Assembly (NCBI GenBank): GCA_030141605.1
Contig: JAQGDQ010000114.1
Span: 496,001 to 560,000, forward strand
Source of the DNA: Tubiluchus corallicola
Lineage: Eukaryota > Priapulida > Priapulimorpha > Priapulimorphida > Tubiluchidae
DNA length: 64,000 bases
Direction: 5' to 3'
Below the pieces are notes generated by a model. That model was not told the origin of the DNA, searched no databases, and saw nothing but the letters and a program-made list of their open reading frames with translations. The translations under genes and the position numbers were made by a program. Below are positions 36,973 through 52,400 of the stretch, piece by piece (positions within the stretch are counted from its first letter, which is position 1; every line of letters begins with the position of its first letter).

Positions 36973-37749
36973 TATTTTACAAATTTTACTGAAACTGATG
37001 ATAAGCTAAACAAATATTTTGGAATGGCTGTTGGTAACTATTGCATTTTCGGTTTCCTTCAGAAGAACACACTGTCGTATGATAATGATGATGACTGCTA
37101 CTTTACGGGTACCTGATCTGATTAATTGTGCTACCATGAGTTATCAGTATACAACCTAAATCGGTATCGACTATACAGTCTTTTAGGTTAGCCATGATGT
37201 CTCGTATTCTAATGTGTGTTCCTAAGACATTATTCAGTAGGAGCTGCTTAATAGACTCACTCTGGGACCGAAGTATTTTGACCCAATTAACCGACTAAGA
37301 ACTTATTAATCGATTGGTGTAGTATTACTGGTATAGAAGTACAAGTCACCAGCTTAGTCACTGCCAAGTTTTTTTAATGAATTTTAAAAATGCAGTAATG
37401 CTTAAATTCCTTTGTGCAGTTAAGAATTAGAAAAAATATTTTAAAATATTAATTTATAATAAGTGAATTAGCAATAAATTAAAAAATATACTTTTCTAAA
37501 TTACACAAGTCTGTTTATTTGCAAAAGTTATAAAAATTCCTTCAAAGTCAGCTGGTCTGTTTTATCGCAAAGAAGTTGGCTCACAAAGCTCTCATAACGA
37601 TAAAAACGTCGACAATCTGTTGTTGTATGATGCACAAATTTTCAAAAAATATTCAGTGCTTCGCGTGCTTAAACTGTTGGTGGAGCCCGCGTTTCCCTGC
37701 AAGTAGCTTTGTATTAAACATTCTGGCAAAGGCAGCCAGAGCTTCAAAG

Positions 37750-38135
37750 GCAAACTGCTAAGCAAGTGATTAACTGTTTAGCTTCCAAGAATTCTTCGAT
37801 AAGGAGGTTAATTGCAATGGACAGGCAGGTCAAAGCAAACCATTAGGCTAGCATATTAGCACATGATAAATGTTCCTGCTTACAAACAAAAATGTATTTA
37901 ACATGATTGTTTCTATGTATATTATAGGACAAAAGCGAACTAAGATGATATAAAAGTCATAAAAGCTTATTAGTCACACGAAAGTGCTTTATTGAAGCAT
38001 GTGAAGCAAAAATATTGAGTCACTTATGCGGAGTTATTTGAGTCATTTACAGTCAGTTTTTTAAGTACATTTGACTAGAAGCGGCCCGTACCAGGCTTTT
38101 CGAGTCAATTAAGCGAGTCATTTGAGTCATTTCTG
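37750..38135 (+). repeat. dispersed repeat with TGAGTCA sites, copy 1 of 2
   Basis: Related in the same orientation to about 57,880-58,205. The copies share a CGCTAAGCAAGT-like start, an AATTGCA(A/G)TGG block, ACATGATT, AAAAATATTGAGTCA and AGCGGCCCGT. This copy carries TGAGTCA at 38016-38022, 38039-38045 and 38123-38129, plus near matches. No coding capacity. Class unknown. Confidence 0.6.
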
Positions 38136-38249
38136 GGGGTCAACAATGGCACCCCACAGTGTTCAGTTGTCAGTCCTCTAGTCTCTGTAATTGTCATCAA
38201 TGATACTGATACCCCTGTACAGAGTAATGTTTTTAAATTTGCTGATAAC

Positions 38250-39090
38250 TATGGGTGCAGATTTTTATCAACTAAACCGAAGACGATGTTTAATGCTTGG
38301 GTGCCATCGAACCAAAGCTTAACCGAATGATTGCCAAACTGAATTCTGAATAAAATGTCGAGTTAAATTGGAATGCCGGACCGAAGCCAAACAAAATTTT
38401 TCTGTAACTGAAGTGAATTGTAACTTTTTTGTTCCAATAAATTCCAATTTAAAAATTATAAACTCTACAATGTTAAAACTTTTTAAGTTAGTGATGATTG
38501 ATAAGCAGTGTAAAAAAGTACTAAATGTGTGTTTGTATTTAAATGTTATGAAGTAAAGTATTAAGTATATTAAAAGCATCCCTAATGCTTTCAAAAGCTG
38601 TTCAAACTATTTTGTATAATCAGTAAAAACAGTATTTAAGCAAAACTGCAATGGTATAATTGTTTACTAGCTCTAGTTCTCGGTGATTTATTCCGTCGTG
38701 TATAAGCGAGTATAGCACGCTTATAGTATAGCAAGTATAGTATAGTATATACAATATGCTATTGTATATTGACGCTACTTGTGTACAGACAGTACATCGC
38801 ATTCTCCGAGTTACCATACAAAAACAGAAAGCAAAATGTCAGCTATTGTGTCATGTTCACTGTTTACTATCAGCTTTTTTTGATAAATTTTTATAAGTAT
38901 TAGAGGGAAAATTTTGATTTGTTTAATATAATTTTCAATGAGACAATTACAGCCCATTAAAAAAGGAACTTTGGTATACGGAAAGATTCACTGAACATTT
39001 AGTGATTACAACTGAAGTTTACCAGACCCAATTTCTAAAGTGATATTCGGAGAAAAAATTTGATGGTCTGAATATTTGGTGCATCCCTAT
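38250..39090. mobile_element. hAT-like insertion inside the LINE
   Basis: Splits the reverse transcriptase reading between FADN and the following SLSESDTIEL. The right end, tgcatcccta, and the left end, tatgggtgca, form a short imperfect inverted pair resembling hAT termini. Flanking 8-bp duplications are not clear. No transposase. The boundaries are good to within some tens of bases, because the LINE protein defines them. Confidence 0.5.
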
Positions 39091-39639
39091 CTGAATCTGA
39101 TACTATCGAGTTGCAAAATTATTTAGACCAGTTATGCAGGTGGAGCACGGATTGGCAGATGATTCTCAATATTGACAAAAGCGAGGTCATGCAGTTTGGA
39201 TACAATAACCCTGGTAAAGTGTATTACAAAGATTCAGGTGTGACAGTAACTAACAGTGTTTCCATCGAGTAACTGGGTAACCGAGTAATTACCCGCATTG
39301 TTTATTACCTGAGCCTAATATTTCTACCTGGCTCCAACAATGAAAATGCTGACAAAATTTGTAATACAATAACCATTATTAGAGAATTTAAAATTTAAGT
39401 GCCACCTTCTGCTATGAACTTCTACAATGGATACCTACTACCAAACTATTAAGTATTAACTGCTGCGCTGGCAGTGTGCCGGGCCAACAGCCAATGATCT
39501 ACCTGCTACGACCAAGAAGACGACTGGAACGATCAACCGGCCCGATAATAGAAGCCGAGAGATTGGCTGGTTAGTCTTCCTACTAGCCAATCAGATTGCT
39601 TCTCGCATTTCGTGCACATTTGACCATTTCAACTAATTA

Positions 39640-39690
39640 TTATTAGTATGGGCCGCAAGTGACCCGTGGGCTGCAATTTGCACACCCCTG
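39640..39690. mobile_element. hAT-type 3' terminus
   Basis: The stretch gggctgcaatttgcacacccctg, here split as gggctgcaatttg and cacacccctg, is the widespread hAT terminal form (reverse complement CAGGGGTGTGCAAA). The matching left end was not found, so this is a partial element. It lies between LINE pieces. Confidence 0.45.
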
Positions 39691-40224
39691 CCCTAAAATT
39701 TCACAGTTGTCAGCACTGAAGATACGCTGCATTGCCAGCAAAAGCATGTGACAAACATACATGTAAGGGAACTTTTTGCTTTATTCAAACTAATTTACCC
39801 AAGATTTTTCAGCGGGCTTTGACATTTAGGAGAAAAGAAAAGGTAAACTGGATAAATACTAGTAAAACTTCAGAAAAATGTTACTGAAAATTATCCGAAA
39901 TTTTGGCTGTGAAATTTAATAAATTATCAGCAAACCGAAACGCAAATTTCATTTCAGTAACATCCCTGGTTAAGGTGACATCAAGGAAATTTGATACAAA
40001 CTTGTAAAATTATGCATGGGTTAGATGGCACACATAGAGAAAAAATGTTTACACGGGCTAGTGTTTAATGAAAGCAGAATTAGCAGGCACTCTCTTAAAA
40101 TCTGTAAACAATATAAGTCACTATCTATAAATCTACCAGCAAGATTGTTCAGCAAAAAATAATTTTCACGGAATGAGTGGTTAGAGAGTGGAATTTACTC
40201 CCGTCTGATACTGTTAAAGTTCAG

Positions 40225-41094
40225 CACTCTATTAGAATCCAGGTCCCACTCGATATTTGCCGAGCGATCACCTATTTGATACGATTGCTTGGCCCATTAC
40301 GACGATCCGCACTACTTTCACGAATGCTCGTCAATACTTTGAGTGTAGAATTCTATGAAAATACACATTATTATTATTTTAATAATTGAGATAATGCTGA
40401 ACATGACTTTGTTCAGTCGAAACGTTAGTTCATCTGACTGAATAAATGACCTAAAATTAATTGCTATATAATTATTTTAACTAAATTTACTTGTTATGTT
40501 TACGTTCAGTTCACTCCTCGATTAGAATTTAATGTAAACAACCTCCCGTGCCAGACAATGCGCAAGGCTCAAAAGAAATTGTCTGAGAGCATAACATTGA
40601 AAATCATGTATGAAGAGTTTAAAGATATGCACAAAACGTTATTAACATGACCACTGTGGAAATTGAAATCTGACTGTGACGAGCTTAGTTATTAATAATA
40701 ATGCGGATGATAATGAAGATGAATAATAATTGTTATTATGAAAAATTACTTAGTTTATTTCAATAAAAATCAGCATAAAACACACTTGTTGAAAAAATTC
40801 TTTCCACTGCTTGTAGCAATTTAATTATTTATTCAGGTAAAATACATTTTATACGAGCGTGTGCATCAAAAACTTAGGCAAAGTATCAATTTTTCGTTTT
40901 TTACATAAACAAATGCTAAACTTGTTGGACTCTTATATTCTATTATTTCATTAACTTATTCCACCACTAGTGAAATTCAGGCGCTGACCAATCATCGCAT
41001 CGTAAGACTAAGAGCAGCGTGGTTCGTCACAATCCGCATCAAAATAGGCGACTGCTCGACGAAAATTGAGCGGGACCTAGATTCTAATAGAGTG
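40225..41094. mobile_element. 870-bp TIR transposon, non-autonomous, nested in the LINE
   Basis: The first 30 bases (40225-40254, starting cactctattagaatc) and the last 30 (41065-41094) are inverted copies with about four mismatches. Weaker similarity continues inward for roughly another 30-40 bp. The LINE protein reads up to VKV just before it and resumes with KASSVNKF just after. AAAG(C)TT occurs on both sides, suggesting an imperfect 8-9 bp target duplication. No transposase frame. Superfamily undecided; the duplication length would suit Mutator or Merlin types. Confidence 0.7.
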
Positions 41095-41648
41095 CCAAAG
41101 CTTCCTCAGTGAATAAATTCAAGAACAAGCTGGATAGATATTTAGATGTAAACACGATTAACCACTCTTAACTAGTGCCAGACAGCAAGTGTGCACACGT
41201 TTTGCCCATTTTGCATTTAAATCCTGAAGACTATCTGTTTAAACTTCTACTTTTATTAGCATACCTACAACTGCAATAATACATTTTATTGAAATATAAG
41301 TAGGTATATCTATGCTTCAAATTATTTTTTAACGTTTTCATGATAAACAAACCGCTAAAGCAACAACCATGTTGAAAACCCAATGTAAAGTTTGTCACTG
41401 ATTCGATTGCTCGTAACTAATTTATTCATTCAAAACTAGTGGGTGAAGAGGAAAAATCTTTCCCATATATATGGAATTATTTGCTCAAAAAGTTCAAAAC
41501 CCTTGAGGTACCGTATGTACAATCATTTACGGGTACAAGCATTATACATGTAAACGACATATTGCACGTTAATATTATTAGTTTTGGTATTATTAGTATT
41601 TCTTGCGTTAGCATTAAGAGGCGATTATGAGTCACCTATTCCAGCTAG

Positions 41649-41993
41649 TAGGGGTGAGCATCGAACGTTCGAATTCGATGCGAACCTAAAACTATAGATT
41701 CGAATAATTCACCACTTCAATCACATAATGTTCTTTATCATTAAAATGATTGAAACATCATGCAATTAGCATAATTTAGCTGTGATTTCTGTGCACCATT
41801 TTATTGCAGAACAAAATCGAGTTATATGCATGATCTTTGTAAGGCTATTTTTACTGGTGGTTCGAAAACTTGTTCGAAAATCTTTCAGTCTCAATTCGAA
41901 TTCGATTTGAATTCGAAAGATTGAAGTTCGATTCGAAAGTCACAAATTTGGTTCCATTCGAATTTGCTTTCTGGTAGAGAATGCTCACCCCTA
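41649..41993. mobile_element. hAT MITE with perfect TIRs and 8-bp target duplication
   Basis: 345 bp. The ends are taggggtgagcat (41649-41661) and its exact reverse complement (41981-41993). The 8-bp direct repeat ccagctag flanks it at 41641-41648 and 41994-42001. An 8-bp duplication and a YAGGGGTG terminus define hAT elements. The inside is rich in TTCGAATTCGA palindromes and has no transposase frame. The paralogous copy at about 35,790 lacks the insertion. Confidence 0.9.
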
Positions 41994-42837
41994 CCAGCTA
42001 GGGCAGCTGGACCTAAGAAATCAGTTTCTGTTACTTTCATTTCAAAAATAGTCATGCACCACAAAAAGCAAAATAATATTGTGCGAAACATGCAGTTCTG
42101 TTAACTGTTTCACCTAAACATTTACTATAAAAACGAAGAGCAAATTAGTTTTATCAATGCGACTTTGCTTCTACTAGATACCAAAAGATGCAGAGACTGA
42201 AGCAAATCTGTAGTAAGCAAAACAGTAAATGACAGCTGGGTTCCCGATAATACAGCATAATGGCGGAAAATGTTATTGTTAATTAAACTTTTGGTAATTT
42301 ATTTTGATTTACATTGTTTGCACAAAAACTTGGTGACTTGTTTTTGCGGTTTTGACCTTTTTTGGACTTTCGACCATTTTCTTTCAAGCTAGCAGCAGCT
42401 TTTTTGAATTGAGCATAGTCAAATTCATATTATTGGCTATGTTATTCACCTTAAAAAATGCCCGCTAGAATTTTATAAAAGCACTTTTCAGATTTTCCTT
42501 TTGTCTAATTATTTATGAGATAACGAAGCAATGTAGTGGTGAAACAGCGCAAACACATGTTACCATTATAGTGAAGTGTATAACCAGAGTTGACTGCAGA
42601 GCTAGAAATCGTCCAATCGTCCGACAACGTCCACTATAATGAAGGTTTACTGACATTTCTGTACCTATTTAAATCTTGTATAGAAGGCGAAAAGTCCAAC
42701 AATGATTTATTGAAAAATTCATTATGTTGAACCTGACATCTACCAACAGATTGACATCCTCATCACGTCTTGCGCTACAAAGGCACAGATGAAGCAGCAG
42801 CCAACACTGTCTTAGTATACTCTGTTCTGCCTGTCTG

Positions 42838-42868
42838 CTAGGGGTGAACATCGAACGTTTATGTTCAA
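42838..42868. mobile_element. 31-bp hAT-end mini-insertion
   Basis: Contains ctaggggtgaacatcgaac, nearly the same as the MITE terminus at 41,649, and is flanked by cctgtctg and gctgtctg (7 of 8 bases equal). It includes a perfect inverted pair tgaacat/atgttca. It appears to be an extremely deleted relative of the MITE 850 bp away, or a footprint. Confidence 0.5.
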
Positions 42869-43381
42869 GCTGTCTGTAGCGCAGCCGTCACTCATGCTCA
42901 ATAATCGGTTAAACTTTGCTGTTCATTCCAAAGTTTACATTTGCGAACTAGTTGATGCAAACTCACGTTCCTAGTAATCATTAGAATCATTTAAACCAAT
43001 TATTTTGTCGTCATACTCAAACGATAATTTCATTACAACGGCCATTTCCTTTGATACAGTGGAACTGACCGTGGCTAATAATATTACTACGCACGCTGTA
43101 GTTTTATTATCTAAGGAATTGACTTGATCTTCGTCCAGACGTCCAGTGATTTGCCATGTTTTAGCGTCTCGATCCCGAATGTTGTTGCTGATCTATCTTT
43201 CGCAACAAGGACTTTGTTTTTAATAAGCCGTTAACGCACAACACAGTGAAAGCACGTGTAACAGTTGTGGGAAACATTGACTGTATTTTTGTTTTTCACA
43301 ATATCTATTTCCAGATTTCTTTTGTGTCTTAAGGGTCGATGCCACGGCTTGTAATACATTTGTGATATTTTAGGTTATTAA

Positions 43382-46484
<3,103 letters not shown>

Positions 46485-48967
46485 AGTTAATTTGGATTAT
46501 AATGTGGCTAAACTTTGAAGGCATATAAGTGCATGTAAGTGTAACTAAAAAAAAATAAACAAAAAATTTTATTTGTTGGTCTTATTTAAGATGTTATTAA
46601 GGTATCTTATGCCACATTGTATTTTGTCTTTAGAAGATGCCATACTATAGTTAGAGTAATATGTAAACAGAACTTTGTTACAATGCATGTTGGATTCTTC
46701 GTAGGTTATGCAGCCAGTTTTTGTCAGGTAAAGCTCACCCATATTTTGTCCATAGGCAGACGTATTAAACCAGACAAAGATAAATATCATAGGTGTATCG
46801 CGTTCCCTCCACTGATTTTTCTGATACTTGTTAGGAAAATGCATGCTAAGGTGTGCTATGAACTACCAACATCCGTACCTAAAACTGAATAGTTTAAAGT
46901 CAAAAGTCAGTGTTTGGCTTTCGAGGGCATGAGCACACGACCACTATTTTGAATTTAGAAGCACCCTATACATGTGCTGCCCACCTGCCCAAATCACATT
47001 AGCAAAATGTTTAGTTCCTAGTGTTTTCAGAGTTGACTGTTGGGCGATTAAAAATTCGTTGCTCGGAAAGTGAACAAGTAAAATCCATAACTAGAATAAA
47101 TTACTTAGTAAACATATAAAATATTTTGGCAAGTAAAATGGAGTTTTTCTTTCAAATTATTTGCTGCATTTTCCCAGTTTCCAACATCAGCACGCTGCCA
47201 TTATTGGTAACCAAATAAGGTATGCTCTCTATTGGATGATCCGTAGCATACCTTACCTAATTGCTCAGATACTGATCCCACAATACTTTTTTATTGCTGT
47301 GCTTAGTCAGTGATTAGCTCTCCAAAATTTGACGGCAGAACGACAATAATTATGTATAAGTAACTGTTATCTAGTGTTACTCTAACAATTTCTCATTGTC
47401 GGAATTGTATAATTTATTGTATTAGCTTTAAAACTGGACAGATATTTTCAGTTATTAAACTAGGAATTTGTAAGCTAGTATACTAAATATTATTCCACTA
47501 ATTCAAGTAAATGAATGGAAATTATTTTCCCTGATTTTGATTTTGTCCTTTTTATGGCCTACTTTTCAACTTTGATTTTAGTACATGCATTATTATGTTA
47601 GTGGGAGCAGTCCCCACCAACTAAGAAACTAAAAAACTTCAGAATTACTGGACTCAATATTTTAATATGCAGTGTATATTTCTTGTGTATTCTATACTGT
47701 CAGAGGCAAATATTTTTAACATTCATTACGCATTTCCGTGCCTTATGATAGAGTAGCTGGATGACAAGACTAACAAATTTGTACAATATTTAATACATCA
47801 GATTGTGCAAAGCCATTATATATACATGTAGTGTAAATAATAACAACAGGGTCACATAATGTTGTTCATAGTTATCCAATGATTCAGTTATTGGATCGAA
47901 CGAGAAAGAAAAATTGTAAAAGCGCTCTGACATCTTCCTTCGAAAATTTATAAGCAGCTTTTTATAGCTCCCCTGGATGTTTTTGAAGAGGCCAGTATTG
48001 TAAAGTCACCATGTATAAATAATTTTCTTGAAGCTGATTGGCAGCTTTTTCACTTTAAGTGCACTTGTCAAATGTCTTATTTAGAAACAATAAGCGGTAT
48101 GCCAATCTATCATTACTTGACTGGTCCAAATCTGACATAACGGTTCTAGGAGTCTAAAACCCCTTTCAGACTTGCGATAATTCTCCACGTATACCAGTAT
48201 GTCGATGTATCTGACAGTAAATCAAATGTTCTACTAATCCCTACTTATTTCTACTAATTAGATAACGACTGGAAACTATTTCTAGGCAGTTTCATCTGCT
48301 GTACTGCCCCTGGCTCATTAATTAGTTAGCTAGAGAATGTGTGTGAATCCACACATAGTCAAGACATATTTGCTGATTCAGTGTCTCATTTTAGAAGAGC
48401 GTGTTTGATACTAAGAGAGATTCTGTTCCTGCCACAGTTATCTACATAAAGTAGACACCAGTTTAAGATAGTCGAGTCACGGCCAGAACGTACCAAACTG
48501 TCAAAAATCATTTGTATTACAAAATTCTCTGCATAATAGCTTATTAAACCACACCATTAGCAGGCCAAAGTTGTAATTTTAATGAATGGGCGGAGTAACT
48601 AGGAATTTCAGTACTGATTTAGATCAATGCCAGTAACATGCCACACGTAAGGTTCAATGTCTGAACAGATCTGTACTCAAAATAAAAATTCTGGATGTGA
48701 ACTTTGCTAGCATGGTTTCATAAGCCTAAATTACGTATATTTGCTTAATTCAAGCAGAGGAGCCCCTCTAAATTTGTAAATTATCTTTTTAATAGCAATA
48801 TTGCCTAGATATACTGCAAACTATCTTTTAGTGAGTTTACAGTTCAGCTTTTACCAAATTGACAATAGCATAAGTAATTAAACCAGGTGTCCTCTGGCAG
48901 CTGTACAAAATTAAAGTTACCTACATTCTTGCACATGAGTTTGCATTTTGAGATAGAATTCAGACGA
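46485..48967. other. spacer between TRMT61A and ALG2 3' ends
   Basis: The two genes converge here. TRMT61A has AATAAA at 46554-46559. For ALG2 the best reverse-strand signal I see is an ATTAAA variant near 48,790. The rest is AT-rich DNA with no recognisable gene or repeat. Confidence 0.5.
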
Positions 48968-49473
48968 TTATGAAACGTTTGTCACAATCAAATCAAGCTT
49001 AGTTGCAAAAGTTTCAAAAGAAAAACTACCGAGTACTCGTTCTTTGCCTTTTTTTCCCATCACCTTGGCTAAATTAGGGTTTCTCACAAAAGTTTCCATT
49101 GCTGAAGAAAATGCTTCGGGCTTTTGCTCAACGAGAAAGCCTGTTTGACCATCGATGATTGTTTCAAGTGGACCACCAGAGTTGACAGCAATTACTGGAC
49201 ATTCACAATACATTGCTTCTACTGGTACTATGCCAAAGTGCTCGCCAACTGGCGTGTACAATAAACAGGTGCAGCTTTGCAGTAAACTAACTTTTTTAAC
49301 ATCACTTATAGATCGAAGGAACGTTATGTGGTCGCCAAGTTGATGTTTTGCAGCCATCACACACAGCTCTTCATAATGTTCTTTATTTTCGGTGACTCTT
49401 TCATCATATCCGCCAGCCACAAGAAGGTGAACATTCCTCCACTCATTTTGAGTAAGTGCATTTTTTAGTTTTC
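48968..49473 (-). CDS. ALG2: ALG2 exon 3 (terminal)
   Basis: Residues 234-401. Contains [20 protein letters not shown], the nucleotide-sugar-binding [20 protein letters not shown] and [20 protein letters not shown]. Acceptor ggatttgacag; the exon joins through a split glycine codon. An apparently earlier in-frame TTG is intron. Confidence 0.96.
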
Positions 49474-52400
49474 CTGTCAAATCCAAGAGAAAGTGAATAA
49501 GTTTCTGAATATGCCAGTTTTTTATTTATTTTTTCTCAAACTGTACAAATTAACAAATTTTTGTTTTGGTTCAGGAAGATTTGAAAAACAATCCAAATTC
49601 CAAAATAGTTGTGTTAATTTGTTAATGCTTATTGATAAGAAAAATGTAATGCTAAATTCTTTTTGCCCAAGCTACTTGCTTATTTGGAGCAACATAATAA
49701 ATGCTTACCCAATGCTTTTATAGCAATTCCAACATTTTTCTTTCTCTCATATCTATTAATTGATAGGAAAATGTACTCCCTCTTTGTTGACAGAATTACT
49801 TCATCTTTGTTCTGTGATTTAGCATCGAAATTTGATGTAATTATTGATGGATACAGCACTAATGGCTCAACATGTGATAGCGTGGTAAATGTTTCTTTGA
49901 AGACACCAGCTTAAAAATAAAAAGAACATCATAGGCCTACATACTTATATTTTGTAACAATACATAATTATGTTTGGTAACAATTAATAAAAATTACACA
50001 TACTCAAGATCAGTAAATGCTACCACAAATATAGATTTAAGCTACTTGATAGTTCAAATGGTGTGAAAAAATATGTAGCGTACAATAATTTTGAAAAACG
50101 CAGGGGCACCAGCAAATAGATGGGATGCAATAGACAGCACTTAATAAAACCAGTTGCATTTTAGAACCATTTAGCCAAGGTCCAGAATTACCCCCTTAGA
50201 CTATATTGTTAGAAAATGCAGTTGTTAAAACCAGTGCGCGAAAAAGCAACAGCAAAAACAAAAAATAAAATGTATTTTTGGCAGCTTGCCTACATTTCAA
50301 GAGGCACAGTTGAAATTTAAATCCTGTTTCATAGATTCATCTCTTTTTAGTTCAATTCACACCGAAAGTTAAAGGCAATTGTTTCGTCATAATCACTCTG
50401 CATGTACAGCTGCTAAATTCACCTTAGTCTGTCAAATAAACTTGAATCACTGATGTACACTTGAATGTGAGTGAGCTGGCTGCCCCATATTTAATTGTCT
50501 GTGTAAGCCTATAAGCAAAGTTTTTGTATGTATTGCGTTAAATTATGTCAGACAAATGGAAACGTACGAAGTAATTAGATGCACGGGCAAAATTAGAGTT
50601 CTAAGATAAATTTAAAAGGCTGCAACCCTTTAGCCATTGGGAAGTGGCTGAGACCTAGGTTGCTTTGGTTACATGTAGGTAAAATTGACAGACAGTTAAT
50701 AAGTATGTTTTTGCAGAACTGGTGTTACATTATTTTGAGGCAAATAAATCTGTAAAAAAACAGAATGTTTTCAGTTAGAAACAGATAAGTCATAAGTCAT
50801 TTATTTCACATTACACATTTACAATAGTTTCATGTACAATATGTAGTGAAAGGGCCTACAATGAACGTAATACAAATGAGTTTTTATTGTTTCTGCACAA
50901 GAAAAGCCTCACACACTGTTCACCTATATACAAATGTAAATGTGTTGCGGGCAATCAAAAAGCAGGGCTTGTTAGATCCACACTGCGAAAGAAAAAAAGT
51001 AATGAAAACAATCTGAAAATTTGAAGTGAATCGTATGATAAAGAAAATATTTAGTGCTTCAGAATGGAATGATGTAATGAATGAAGCTCATATATGAGAT
51101 GATATAAAAGATAGAAAGACTGTTATTTGTTAATAGTATGCAAATTAAGATAACTTGATTAAGATACCACCACTGTTTTGCCACCACTGTGAGGATAGAT
51201 ACTAATAGCAGTTTTGATTACTCACTGGTACTTACTAAAAATTTGATTTTTTAGCATTTTTTAAAATCTAGTAATAGATCTGCTATTTTTTGCGGATTGA
51301 CAAATCTCATTCCAGACTTTTGGTCCTTGAAATATTATGAAATGTTTAGCTATGTTGGTTCTACAGAAAGGCACAATGTATTGATTATATCTTGTATTAT
51401 GTCTCTTAGATGCCAATTTGACAGGAATTGCAAAAAACTTAGGAAATAGTCTATTATTGCATTTATACATAAACACTGCAATATTCAATTTAATTAAATC
51501 ATGTAATTGCATCTAGATTTCTGCAAAGGTTAAAAAATCCTAAACATGTTCCTCTGATTCTTTTGGCATAGAAAAACTTAAAACAAAGATAAACAAACAA
51601 ACATAATAGACAGACTAGAAAAAGACCCACAGAATATTTTGTTCCTTAAATAAAATTATAATTAGTAATGTATGAACATTCCTAGGTTACCAGATTGGAA
51701 TTTATACATGCCTTAACACCCAGACCAATATATTATATAAAAAAGCAGAGACATAAGTTAAAAACATTAAGCAAGAATTTTAATGGGTTGTGAGGAAAAC
51801 AAAAGTAAAATCATTTGAAAATTATTTAAAACAAGCTCAAAAAAGAAATTCTGTGAAAGTGAAGTGATTTGAAAATATTTATATAATACATGCAAAAGAG
51901 AAATATTATTATTATTTAATCGTTACATTTCGCTTGTTTTCATCAAGAGAATGTGAGAAGAGAAACTATAATTACTCATAAAGTTACTACTAAGAACTGT
52001 ATGAAGGTAGTAAAAATCTATTTTTATCGCGAAAACTAACTAAATACGGGACATTTGGGTGTCCCTGAAAGGTTAGTACGGGACAGGGGACAAAATGATC
52101 AAATATGAGATATATTCCATATATAAAGACGTCTGGTAACCCTACACATTCTACATAATGTTTGTTTACATTTTTAGTCATTAAATTTTGGTAATGGTAA
52201 TAGGCTGACAATTATACATATTTATATACTAAGGCATCTTATAAGACTACATACATGTATAACAGTATGAGCTAAATTTATAGACAGCATTACACAGTTT
52301 TCCAAGTGAGAATTTCTTGAAATAGAATGTAGACTAACTCACAGTTGTTTGACCTAGCGGCAATAACAAAAAGGAATTACTCTAGTCAAGTAGCCAAGTT

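Larger units (their letters stand above)
38110..41185 (+). mobile_element. LINE remnant broken by several nested insertions
   Basis: Separated pieces of one plus-strand reverse transcriptase line up in order. NGTPQCSVVSPLVSVIVIND and VFKFADN lie at 38,140-38,249. LQNYLDQLCRWSTDWQMILN then IDKSEVMQFGYNN lie at 39,100-39,215. The C-terminal region (RHSLKICKQYKSLSINLPAR, VREWNLLPSDTVKV) lies at about 39,990-40,224, and the last residues SSVNKFKNKLDRYLDVN at about 41,100-41,150. The gaps are filled by other transposons listed separately. NGTPQ normally reads NGTPQG, and FADN should be FADD, so the copy is inactive. Confidence 0.8.
41608..42975. repeat. decayed duplicate of the phosphatase exon 1 region
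   Basis: Aligns by eye, same orientation, with 35,766-36,755. It begins at a shared gcattaagaggc and continues through ctttcat(c/t)tcaaaaat, the ccaaaa-g-gatgca segment, and the aaaaacttggtg block. It ends in a damaged copy of exon 1, where the exon-end segment ctagttcgcaaa and the GTAAAC donor remain but the start codon region is lost. Two hAT-derived insertions sit in this copy and not in the other. It is either a partial segmental duplication or a gene fragment carried by a transposon. Confidence 0.7.

Noticed and set aside
49474-49486. ALG2 exon 3 frame extending above 49473
   Set aside because: Its apparent start is TTG and these bases are the acceptor region; joining at 49473 restores the frame and length.
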